Assembly (NCBI GenBank): GCA_003979035.1 | Contig: RXOA01000136.1 | Location: 1 to 19,326 of the forward strand | DNA from: Candidatus Bipolaricaulota bacterium | GTDB lineage: Bacteria; Bipolaricaulota; Bipolaricaulia; UBA7950; UBA9294 | Length of the DNA stretch: 19,326 nt | Direction of reading: 5' to 3' | Part shown: positions 1 to 6,438 of the stretch, one piece after another | Layout: every line of letters starts with the position of its first letter | How positions within the stretch are numbered: the stretch's first letter is position 1 | Position numbers and translations under genes: made by a program | The notes under the pieces: model-generated | Told to the model about the DNA's origin: nothing | The model's database searches: none | The model's input: the letters and a program-made list of their open reading frames with translations, nothing else

Positions 1-48
1 ACAGTGGAGGTCCTCCCCGAAGCGCTGTCCGTCCTCGTGCCGCGCTAG
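1..48 (+). CDS. Possible C-terminal tail of an unidentified protein (partial)
   Basis: Frame 1 from the window edge reads TVEVLPEALSVLVPR and then a TAG stop at 46-48. The composition is protein-like, and the gene would run convergently with mutL with about 31 bases between the stops. Only 15 codons are visible, so no family can be named. Frame 2 also stays open to a stop near 69, but it reads as Arg/Ser/Cys-rich and is less convincing. This is a weak call based on composition alone. Confidence 0.25.
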   Translation, partial: TVEVLPEALSVLVPR

Positions 49-79
49 CTCCAGAGGCTCCGGCTGGTGAACCCTCCGC

Positions 80-1987
80 CTACTTCCTTTGGAAGCGGCG
101 ATCGAGTTCATCGCGGTTCAACTGGAAGACAATAGGACGGCCGTGGGGGCAGTGGGTGCGGTGCTCACACGTAGACCACTGCTCGATGAGTTTCTCTTGC
201 TCAAGAAGAGGGAGACGGTCGCCGGCCTTGATCGCGGCGTGACAGGCAAGCTCGCTCAGCAGGCGATCGAGGATGGCATCCCGCGACGATGCACCCTGAT
301 CAAGGACATCCACAAGCTGTTCGAACAACGTCTGGAAGCCAAGCCGCGCCTGTGATTCCGCCAGCGCCGCGGGAAACGCTCGGACGAGGAATGTGCCTCC
401 TCCGAATGCATCCACCTCGACGCCAAGTTCCGCAAGTTCCGCGCCGTTCGCTTGAAGGATCTCTGCGCTCTCGAACGGAAGCTCAATCCGCGCCGGGACA
501 AGAAGTACCTGTCGGGGGATCTCTCTTTCGGTCCATTGGCGGTGGAGCGCTTCGTACAGGATTCGCTCGTGCGCGATGTGCTGGTCGATGATCTCCAGAT
601 GGTCAGGAGTCTCGACCAAGATGTAGGTTCCATGGAACTGCCCGACGACGCGACGGTTCCGGTTTTGGATATCTCTTCGATCGTCGAGCTGTTCGGCGAG
701 GCGGGCGGATCGCGGATCGCGGTCGAATGGCCGCTGATGGCCGTTTGACCTCACGTTTCCCGAGGGTTGCCCCGTCCAGGGGGGAGTCTCGAACACCGGT
801 CCGCCGTGGCCACCGCGTTCGGACAGATGAAGGTCCAGCGGCTGCTGCGCGGAAGGATTCCGATCACCATGCGGCCGGGCTTGAGTTTGAGCCTGAGCCA
901 GATCTGGGTGTGCGCTGTCGTAGATCTGGCCGGTCTCGCGCGTTCCTGTCTTCAGGATCGGTGCGATCGAAGCGGGGGACGCAATGGCCTGCTGGAGAGA
1001 CGCGCTCAGCATGTCGTGCACGCGCCGCGGGGAAGAGAATCGCACCTCTTCTTTGCGGGGATGGATGTTCACATCCACCGTCTCCAGAGACAGATCCAAT
1101 CGGAGCACTGCGACCGGATAGGTCCCTCGTCGGAGGAGCCCCTCATACGCCCGCGAAAGCACAAAGCCGAGTCCCCGATCCGTGACCGGACGGCCATTGA
1201 TCAGAAACAGCTGATCACGCCGGTTGCCGCGATGGAAATCCGGCGGGGTGACATAGCCGAAGATCGAAATCCTGCCGTTTTCGTCTTCCGTCTGCGCGCG
1301 AACCTCGAGGAGTCTCTCCGCGAGCTCGGCTCCATAGATCTGAGCGATTCGGTCCCGCAGGCCGGGAACAGCCGGCGCCACGAGCGTGGTCCGGCCATTG
1401 TGCGACATCTCCCACGATATGTGGGGTGTAGCCAGGGCGGCATGCTGAACCACACGGTTGATGTGGAAAAGCTCACTTCTTGCGCTGCCAAGAAACGCAA
1501 GGCGCGCTGGAAGGTTGAAGAAGAGGTCGTCTGCCTCCACGGTGGTCCCTCGGCCGCGGGGGGCGGGAACGGGTGCCGGAGGGCCGCTCGGTCCTTCACT
1601 CTTTCCCCCGACCAGGTGGAGACGGTAGGCATGATCATTGCTGCGGGCACGCGTCGTCAGAGTCAAGCGGGTGACGGCGGCAATGCTCGCCAGCGCCTCA
1701 CCGCGGAAACCGAGTGTCGTGATGTGCTGAAGGTCCGCTTCCTTCGAAAGCTTGCTTGTCGCGTGCCGCAGGAAACACAAGGAGAGATCTTCGGCGGACA
1801 TACCATCGCCATCGTCACGGATCAAGATCCTACGCTTGCCGCCATCCTCGAGTTCGATGGCGATACGCTCACTTTTTGCGTCGATTGCGTTTTCGATCAG
1901 CTCTTTGATCACGGAAGCGGGACGTTCGATCACTTCCCCGGCGGCGATCTTCGAAGCGAGTTCGTCATCCAATTGGTGGATCTTCAT
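80..1987 (-). CDS. mutL: DNA mismatch repair protein MutL (endonuclease type)
   Basis: MutL couples mismatch recognition by MutS to strand removal. The protein is 635 residues. The N-terminal GHKL ATPase shows ENAIDA near 32-37, DDGDGM near 58-63, and GFRGEAL near 93-99. A Pro/Arg/Gln-rich linker follows. The C-terminal dimerisation domain holds DQHIAHERILYE (about 468-479), ACHAAIKA (about 581-588), CPHGRP (about 613-618) and a terminal FQR, which are the metal-binding motifs of nicking MutL proteins. One deviation is Ile in place of Ala in the DQHA motif. By family knowledge, such MutLs nick the strand themselves and work without MutH. I chose ATG at 1987 over the ATG four codons upstream because GGGAGAA then sits at ribosome-binding distance and the start matches the family. 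A 26-codon frame ends in an ATGA overlap with this start. No gene can be identified in the bases that follow its stop. Confidence 0.97.
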   Translation of the reverse strand: MKIHQLDDELASKIAAGEVIERPASVIKELIENAIDAKSERIAIELEDGGKRRILIRDDGDGMSAEDLSLCFLRHATSKLSKEADLQHITTLGFRGEALASIAAVTRLTLTTRARSNDHAYRLHLVGGKSEGPSGPPAPVPAPRGRGTTVEADDLFFNLPARLAFLGSARSELFHINRVVQHAALATPHISWEMSHNGRTTLVAPAVPGLRDRIAQIYGAELAERLLEVRAQTEDENGRISIFGYVTPPDFHRGNRRDQLFLINGRPVTDRGLGFVLSRAYEGLLRRGTYPVAVLRLDLSLETVDVNIHPRKEEVRFSSPRRVHDMLSASLQQAIASPASIAPILKTGTRETGQIYDSAHPDLAQAQTQARPHGDRNPSAQQPLDLHLSERGGHGGPVFETPPWTGQPSGNVRSNGHQRPFDRDPRSARLAEQLDDRRDIQNRNRRVVGQFHGTYILVETPDHLEIIDQHIAHERILYEALHRQWTEREIPRQVLLVPARIELPFESAEILQANGAELAELGVEVDAFGGGTFLVRAFPAALAESQARLGFQTLFEQLVDVLDQGASSRDAILDRLLSELACHAAIKAGDRLPLLEQEKLIEQWSTCEHRTHCPHGRPIVFQLNRDELDRRFQRK

Positions 1988-2064
1988 CCGTTCTCCCAAG
2001 TTCGGCTTAGGCCGGCAGAAGGGAATCCAAATCGTCCTGCGCCCGCAATCTTCTCGACGCTCAT
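1984..2064 (-). CDS. Possible 26-residue leader peptide upstream of mutL
   Basis: An ATG at 2064 opens a frame that begins MSVEKIAG and ends RTWENG. Its TGA overlaps the mutL ATG as ATGA, the geometry used for translational coupling. The frame is closed upstream by a TAA near 2115, so this ATG is the only standard start of that type. A G-rich stretch (GAGGGGG) lies upstream but rather far from the ATG. It could be chance in a 150-base gap. No similarity is recognised. Confidence 0.25.
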   Translation of the reverse strand: MSVEKIAGAGRFGFPSAGLSRTWENG

Positions 2065-2088
2065 GGTTGGGCCCGCCCCCTCAGCGAA

Positions 2089-2118
2089 TTGGCCGTTTGT
2101 TCTTCGTCCGGTATCTTA
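2089..2118 (+). promoter_or_regulatory. Candidate sigma70 promoter for the HTH-HD gene pair
   Basis: TTGGCC at 2089-2094 and TATCTT at 2113-2118 are separated by 18 bases. This lies 22 bases upstream of the start at 2141, in the gap between divergent mutL and the small HTH gene. The hexamers match consensus only moderately, so the call rests mainly on position. Confidence 0.45.
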
Positions 2119-2140
2119 CCTTGATGAAAGGGGACAGGCC

Positions 2141-2647
2141 ATGCAAACACTGAACGAACTGCGAGCAACGCTCGGGATCGGGTCGCTCAATCAGATTCGG
2201 AATCGAATCGACGCAATCCGCGATCAGTTGCGCCCTCACATGAAGCGGGGACCCAACAATCAGATTCTCATCGAGGACGAGGGGATCCGACTTCTTCAAT
2301 GGCTGCAAGAATTGCACGATAGTGGGCTAACAATAACAGAAGCCAGCAAGATCATTCAGTTAAAAGCCTATGAAAAGGATAGTGCAAGAGGCTCAGAATC
2401 TGAACGTTTTGCACAAAACACGGCAAAACGTAGCGATAGAGGACAAGCCATGATCGCCAGCCGTCCGCGGAGCCGGGCCTCGGCAGGGTTCGTGGCAGAA
2501 GGTTCGCAGCTCGAATCGGAGTTGGAGGCGGTGCGGTTTGAGTTGGTGGCTCTGAGAGAGCGGATCACGCGGCTGGAAGGCTTGATCGGTACGCAACATG
2601 TATCGCGCGAAACCAAGTTGTGGTGGGAAACCGTGGAAGAGGTGTAG
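2141..2647 (+). CDS. Small MerR-like helix-turn-helix / coiled-coil protein
   Basis: The protein is 168 residues and I do not recognise it as a named family. ATG 2141 follows AAGGGGA at about seven bases, a usable ribosome-binding site. The first 70 residues contain the pattern ILIEDEGIRLLQWLQELH followed by SGLTITEASKII. This resembles the second helical part of MerR-type DNA-binding domains (an acidic residue, a Leu-rich helix, then 'G-x-ohoEA'). A polar linker (about 78-110) is Ser/Arg/Glu-rich and noticeably richer in A+T. A short coiled coil follows (ESELEAVRFELVALRERI, about 123-140). A DNA-binding N-terminus with a C-terminal dimerising coil would suit a transcription regulator, but this is inference. 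The gene ends two bases before the HD-domain gene and is probably cotranscribed with it. The same strand is open far upstream, antisense to mutL, but that stretch is not coding. Confidence 0.7.
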   Translation: MQTLNELRATLGIGSLNQIRNRIDAIRDQLRPHMKRGPNNQILIEDEGIRLLQWLQELHDSGLTITEASKIIQLKAYEKDSARGSESERFAQNTAKRSDRGQAMIASRPRSRASAGFVAEGSQLESELEAVRFELVALRERITRLEGLIGTQHVSRETKLWWETVEEV

Positions 2648-2649
2648 CG

Positions 2650-3429
2650 ATGGGACTGAGTGTTCCGATTCGTGGGAATGGGAAGTTGGCGGCGGTCGTA
2701 GGAAGGATCGACGACTCGAAGCGGATCCAGGCGCTGTGGGAAGCCTCGAACGTCACCGCGATCGACCGGATGAGGATTAATGATCATGGGCCGGTGCATG
2801 TGAAGATCGTCACCAATCTTGCACTGAAGCTGCTTCGCTTGCTGATGGAGGGAGGCGTTGCTCCGGGGGTGGTGAAGGACTATGGTTTTCCGGCCGATGA
2901 TGCCGAAGTCGTTGTCGTGATGGGTTCGGTATTGCACGACATCGGGCATGTGATTCACCGGCAAAACCATGAGGAGCTGTCGCTGATCCTTGCACCGGAA
3001 CTGATACGAGAATTCCTCAAGGGATCCTACGAAGTGCGTGAAGCGACAATCTTGGAGGGAGAAACGCTTCACGCCATTCATGCGCATCGTCGCGACATTC
3101 AGCCGTTCACCGTGGAAGCGGGGGTGGTGAAGGTTGCCGATGCACTGGATATGGAAGAGGGCCGGGCACGGATCCCGTTTCAGGCGGGCGAGCCGACGAT
3201 TCACTCCGTCTCGGCGATGGCGATTCGCAAAGTGCGGATCATGCGCGGAGAGCGACTCCCGGCGCGGATCGAAGTGGAAATGTCCAACTCGGCGGGCATC
3301 TTCCAGCTGGACACCCTTCTCCGTGAGAAACTACGCCATTCGGGGATCGGCGAATACGTAGAAGTTGTCGGCGAGGTCGTTGGGGAAGAGAAGCGAATCG
3401 TGGAGCGGTACACCCTTCCGGGGACATAG
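2650..3429 (+). CDS. HD-domain metal-dependent phosphohydrolase
   Basis: The protein is 259 residues. HD-superfamily enzymes use His/Asp-bound divalent metal to hydrolyse phosphate esters, often of nucleotides. Visible ligands are His46/His50 in NDHGPVHVK, the His-Asp doublet at 96-97 in VLHDIGH, a further His near 107 (NHEE), His141-His146 (HAIHAH), and the late Asp in KVADALDMEEGR (about 161-172). This is the order expected for the family. The C-terminal 85 residues (IHSVSAMAIRKVRIMRGE onward) look beta-rich and may be a regulatory or oligomerisation part. The start at 2650 is preceded by GAGGTG and lies two bases after the stop of the HTH gene, so the pair is likely translationally coupled. 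An upstream ATG at 2620 lies inside that gene and is less likely. The substrate cannot be told from sequence. Confidence 0.88.
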   Translation: MGLSVPIRGNGKLAAVVGRIDDSKRIQALWEASNVTAIDRMRINDHGPVHVKIVTNLALKLLRLLMEGGVAPGVVKDYGFPADDAEVVVVMGSVLHDIGHVIHRQNHEELSLILAPELIREFLKGSYEVREATILEGETLHAIHAHRRDIQPFTVEAGVVKVADALDMEEGRARIPFQAGEPTIHSVSAMAIRKVRIMRGERLPARIEVEMSNSAGIFQLDTLLREKLRHSGIGEYVEVVGEVVGEEKRIVERYTLPGT

Positions 3430-3601
3430 GATGAGCGCCTTGGACGTGAGACGTGACGGAAAGGGCGTAAGGAACGATCATTGCGCTGTCGATCGTCTCA
3501 GAGCCCCGCAAATCGACAGATTGGCGATGCGTGGGGTTGGGAACGGCCTCTCGGAAGGAATGCCGCACGGGCGGACGGGAGAAACGATCGTCCGTTGTGG
3601 T

Positions 3602-3651
3602 CAAAAGAGCCTGTAGAAGGTGATTAGGGGATATTACGCAACAAAAGAGCC
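3602..3651 (+). repeat. 10-base direct repeat CAAAAGAGCC, two copies 40 bases apart
   Basis: CAAAAGAGCC occurs at 3602-3611 and again at 3642-3651. The second copy lies inside the palindrome, spanning the inner left arm and core. The 40-base offset is close to four helical turns, so both copies would face the same side of the DNA. This is compatible with an accessory binding site, but two copies of a 10-mer could also arise by local duplication. Confidence 0.5.
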
Positions 3652-3663
3652 CTTTTGTTGCGA
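3636..3663 (+). other. Inverted repeat resembling a Xer/dif-type recombination site
   Basis: The sequence directly shows a perfect inverted repeat: CGCAACAAAAG at 3637-3647, loop AGCC, then CTTTTGTTGCG at 3652-3662. Read as a tyrosine-recombinase target, it becomes an 11-base arm ACGCAACAAAA, a 6-base core GAGCCC, and an 11-base arm TTTTGTTGCGA. That is 28 bases, the size of bacterial dif. The right arm begins TTTTGTT, close to the TTATGTT at the start of the XerD-binding arm of E. coli dif; the left arm matches much less well. A Xer-family recombinase starts 62 bases downstream. No run of T follows, so a terminator is unlikely. An operator controlling the recombinase gene is the main alternative. 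Confidence 0.5.
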
Positions 3664-3724
3664 CATGTGTCCATGCTGAAAGGCGGCGGCCACGGGTACC
3701 GTTCGAGGTACGAAGGGAGGCCCG

Positions 3725-4354
3725 ATGCCGCTTGACATCACCTACGAAGATTTCCTTACACCTGAGCAGGTGCAACGTCTGAAAACGTATTGTCGCTCCC
3801 GAGCGGAAGCGGCAGAAGCCCGCGCAAGCGACCGGCGGACGAATCCGGTGAGAGATTGGGCGATCCTTCACCTTGCCCTTGATACCGGTCTACGTGTGTC
3901 GGAGATCTGTGCGTTAGCGATCAGGGATCTCATTCTGGATCGGGACGTCGCCTCGCTTGTCGTTCGGGACGGGAAAGGACACAAGAAACGTGGAGTACGG
4001 ATCGGAGAGCCCTTGCGGGATCATCTCGAGCGTTTCCTGATCTGGAAGCGAGCGGCGGGCGAGGCTGTTTCCGCGGGTGCGCCCCTGTTGGTCTCAAGCA
4101 GAACGGGGAAGGCGCTGACCCGAACGGCCGTGTACCGGATCTTCAAGGACGCTGCCGAGTCCGTCGGGCTTCCGGCTCGATTCTCGATCCACTCGTGTCG
4201 CCACACGTATGCGTCCATGCTCTATCGCTCTTCGGAGTTCAACATTCGCCTGGTGCAGAAACAGCTGGGGCACAGCTCGATCCAAACGACACAGATTTAC
4301 GCCGACGTGCTGAGCGAAGATGCGGCGGCCGCCGTCAACCGGCTGCCTCAATAG
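3725..4354 (+). CDS. Tyrosine recombinase, catalytic domain only (Xer/FimB-like)
   Basis: The protein is 209 residues. It breaks and rejoins DNA through a phosphotyrosine link. The full catalytic set is visible: Arg57 in TGLRVSE, Lys84 in DGKGHKKR, His156 and Arg159 in HSCRHTYAS, His183 in LGHSS, and Tyr192 in QIYADV. XerC/XerD are about 300 residues, and this protein lacks their N-terminal core-binding domain of about 90 residues. An in-frame stop at 3677 with no start codon before 3725 shows it is not a wrong start. ATG 3725 follows GGGAGG at a good distance. The size matches FimB/FimE inversion recombinases, which also lack that domain. No phage or transposon gene adjoins it, and a palindrome suited to such an enzyme lies just upstream. 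Whether it resolves chromosome dimers or flips a local element cannot be decided here. Confidence 0.9.
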   Translation: MPLDITYEDFLTPEQVQRLKTYCRSRAEAAEARASDRRTNPVRDWAILHLALDTGLRVSEICALAIRDLILDRDVASLVVRDGKGHKKRGVRIGEPLRDHLERFLIWKRAAGEAVSAGAPLLVSSRTGKALTRTAVYRIFKDAAESVGLPARFSIHSCRHTYASMLYRSSEFNIRLVQKQLGHSSIQTTQIYADVLSEDAAAAVNRLPQ

Positions 4355-4400
4355 AGATCTTCCGCAAACACCCGGGGGCAAGGCGGATGACTGTGCCGTG

Positions 4401-4429
4401 TTGACTCCCGGGAAGTTGACCGCTATAAG
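4401..4429 (+). promoter_or_regulatory. Strong sigma70 promoter for the MoxR operon
   Basis: TTGACT at 4401-4406 and TATAAG at 4424-4429 are separated by exactly 17 bases. The match is 5/6 at each hexamer. Transcription should begin near 4436, which leaves a leader of about 95 bases before the start at 4531. The spacer contains the 8-base palindrome TCCCGGGA (4406-4413), and GTTGAC occurs twice (4400-4405 and 4415-4420). Either could be an operator. Confidence 0.8.
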
Positions 4430-4530
4430 AGAAGCTGATGGAACAAGGTGAGGGGAGACGCGGAGGGCAGCACCGCCGACGCGGCGAACAGCCACACTGT
4501 GTGAGGACTGCAGCGGTGGGTCGCGTGGGG

Positions 4531-6438
4531 ATGGATTCGACCGGATACGTCCGATTCGTTGCTTGTTTGCGCACAACCCTATTCTTGCTCTTGATGGGGA
4601 TACCTCTCTGTGGAAGCGCGCTGCCGCTTGATGTCGATGTTGGACTGGGAGGCATGTTCGTTCCCGGCCTTCCGACACCTGTTACGTTGTCCGTCGAGCA
4701 GCAGGGGATTCTCTTGGATAGCGGCGAGTGGGTTCTGGAGCAGCAAATCGGAGATCCGTGGCGCGGGGAAGCAACCATGCGGTACAGATTCCCCGCGGAG
4801 CGGACGGAGCTGAAGATTGTCGTTCCGATCTACGATTTCACCTACCCCTTGAGCATCCATCTATTCGGACCGGATGGCGATTCGTCGCCGCTGGCGGAAA
4901 CGACGCTGAACCTTCGCTCACTCCGGGTCTCGAAGCCTTACTCATTGACGATTGGCGCCTGGCCTCGAATCAACCGCCTTCACGGAGAGGATGCTTGGGT
5001 CGCAGACGTCGCTGTGGCCGATCTTCCCGTCCGGTGGTGGGCGTACGTCGGAATCAGCTCGATTTGGCTGGGAACGACAACCTCCGCCATTCCGGGGGGG
5101 GTCTGGGAGGCGATCGAACGGTGGGTCCTCGCTGGAGGACGCTTGGTATTGACCACGGGTACGTCGTTTTATCTCGTTGACTCACCGGAGATGCGTCGAT
5201 TGCTGCCGATCCGTTCGCCGTCGCTGGTCGGGGGAAGGCTTTGCGGAGACCTGAAGCCCGGGGCACAGGTTTGGGATGGGGATCGGGATCGGGATTGGGA
5301 TTGGGAGTCGGATTCCGATACGGAACCGCACGAAAGTGAGGGTGAGACAACCCGGAGCCCGGAAATCGGAACCAATAGCGATCTTGCCTTTCGATCGGAC
5401 GGCGGGTCGGCCGGCTCGGATGTCGACGCGGTGACGATCGTATCGCAGGATTATGGAGCGGGTCGGGTCATCCTTGTGGATCGCCGGGCCGATGAGTTGC
5501 CGGATGACGTGGTTCTTGAGTTGCTGGCGACGCTTGATGAAATCCCGTATGAAACGCCAACGGAGTGGTTGTCCGGAACGGGGGATCTCGGTGCGCTGGG
5601 AGTGCAGAGGCCGGGCTATCCAACAACGATTCTCGTCGCCCTTGCCATCCTCGGCGGCCTGCTGTGGTCGGTGTTTGGGGTTCGTTTGGCGGGATGGAAG
5701 CGGCTGCTCGGGCTTGGAATTGTGCTCTCGATTCTCACGGTTTGGTCCGGTTTGCATGTAAACATTCGCAATCAGGCGATGACGGTATATGCAGAAAAAA
5801 CGGCCTTATACGTTGGAGGAGAGCTCGGTATAAGGATGGATCGTATAGAATTGTTTGCCCTAGCGACCGCCGAATGCACCATCCCCCCGACATGGATGGA
5901 GGGCGAGCCGCAGCGGAGCGCGAGCGCGGCGGCGGAGGGCGTTGCCGTGGAGCTTCTTCCCCTGGAGCTTGAGGAAACGGGACGAAATTGGGGCGCAACA
6001 TGGATTGCCGATCGTGGACACGGTCTGATTGTGTATGCGGATCGGGCCGAGAAAAGGGAAGTTGTCTTCCTGAGCGATCGTGACGCCACGCGTTCACTGG
6101 CGGCCGCGTATACAGGTGATGAGCGGCTCTGGGTGAACAATCCCGGGAGAGGGCTGATGTGGGCGATCGCGGCGGTCGACGGCGAGTTCTACGATCTCGG
6201 AGAACTGCCCGCGGGAGAGAGCTTGATCCAGTTGGAGGGAGCTGCGCTGCCGGAAGCGTCTGTGTGGGGCGAACCGTATGCTCAGATCGGGGCGGAGCTG
6301 GAAGCGCGATTCCGCCTGTCCGAAGGAGCGTGGCTCATTGCAGGAAGCACGAACCTGGATTACGAGCAGTGGGGACAAGCCAGAGCGAAAGTGAGACAAA
6401 CGGAGGTTTATGTCGTCGTCGCGGATTCGGGAGATTGA
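4531..6438 (+). CDS. Secreted, membrane-anchored protein of MoxR operon (GATase-like region)
   Basis: The protein is 635 residues and I do not recognise a named family. A signal peptide is clear: basic YVRFVACLRTT, hydrophobic LFLLLMGIPLCG, likely cleavage after Ala30. Residues 160-215 (VGISSIWLG, then AIERWVLAGGRLVLTTG) resemble the class I glutamine-amidotransferase-like fold common in vWA and membrane proteins of such operons, with no catalytic Cys-His pair seen. Residues 249-275 are an acidic Asp/Arg/Trp/Ser-rich insert encoded by a hexanucleotide repeat. Two membrane helices follow (about 363-383 and 390-410), then a beta-rich domain of about 220 residues with no recognisable motif. ATG 4531 is chosen for the signal peptide. 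ATG 4438 would nearly coincide with the predicted transcription start and would add a basic, non-signal-like stretch. It is the first gene of a seven-gene operon. A run of eight G lies inside the frame at 5094-5101. Confidence 0.8.
   Translation: MDSTGYVRFVACLRTTLFLLLMGIPLCGSALPLDVDVGLGGMFVPGLPTPVTLSVEQQGILLDSGEWVLEQQIGDPWRGEATMRYRFPAERTELKIVVPIYDFTYPLSIHLFGPDGDSSPLAETTLNLRSLRVSKPYSLTIGAWPRINRLHGEDAWVADVAVADLPVRWWAYVGISSIWLGTTTSAIPGGVWEAIERWVLAGGRLVLTTGTSFYLVDSPEMRRLLPIRSPSLVGGRLCGDLKPGAQVWDGDRDRDWDWESDSDTEPHESEGETTRSPEIGTNSDLAFRSDGGSAGSDVDAVTIVSQDYGAGRVILVDRRADELPDDVVLELLATLDEIPYETPTEWLSGTGDLGALGVQRPGYPTTILVALAILGGLLWSVFGVRLAGWKRLLGLGIVLSILTVWSGLHVNIRNQAMTVYAEKTALYVGGELGIRMDRIELFALATAECTIPPTWMEGEPQRSASAAAEGVAVELLPLELEETGRNWGATWIADRGHGLIVYADRAEKREVVFLSDRDATRSLAAAYTGDERLWVNNPGRGLMWAIAAVDGEFYDLGELPAGESLIQLEGAALPEASVWGEPYAQIGAELEARFRLSEGAWLIAGSTNLDYEQWGQARAKVRQTEVYVVVADSGD
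5273..5318 (+). repeat. Imperfect in-frame hexanucleotide repeat GGGATC/GGGATT
   Basis: About six degenerate six-base units (two GGGATC, two GGGATT, then diverged copies) run through the coding frame of the secreted protein, preceded by GGGATG. They encode alternating Asp-Arg and Asp-Trp pairs followed by Glu-Ser and Asp-Ser. The period of six keeps the frame, so changes in copy number would lengthen or shorten the acidic linker without breaking the protein. Confidence 0.7.

Larger units (their letters stand above)
3430..3724. other. 295-base intergenic region with recombination-like palindrome
   Basis: This is the largest gap in the window. It holds a possible but unconvincing 61-codon frame (3431-3616: basic, no motif, no good ribosome-binding site). 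It has short inverted repeats (ACGATC at 3474 with GATCGT at 3491; CGGACG at 3572 with CGTCCG at 3589), a 10-base direct repeat, and the strong palindrome at 3636-3663. There is no clear promoter for the recombinase gene. The segment has no transcribed-RNA signature that I can identify. Confidence 0.6.

Noticed and set aside
767..2140. Long open frame on the plus strand running through mutL into the small HTH gene
   Set aside because: It is antisense to a clear MutL, has no protein-like motif over this stretch, and only the part from ATG 2141 has a ribosome-binding site and plausible domains.
3540..3570. Resemblance to the SRP RNA core (CGGAAGGAA)
   Set aside because: The partner motif AGCAG and the surrounding stem expected for 4.5S RNA are missing.
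3431..3616. 61-codon frame starting MSALDVRR after the HD gene
   Set aside because: No ribosome-binding site apart from sequence inside the previous gene, no motif, Arg/Gly-rich composition like random G+C-rich frames. It is kept only as part of the intergenic note.
3637..3662. Palindrome as a rho-independent terminator of the HD gene
   Set aside because: The stem is not G+C-rich at its base, no T run follows, and it lies more than 200 bases from the stop codon.
4438..4530. Upstream ATG (4438) as the start of the secreted protein
   Set aside because: It falls almost at the predicted transcription start, has no ribosome-binding site, and adds 31 Arg/Gln/Gly-rich residues in front of a good signal peptide.
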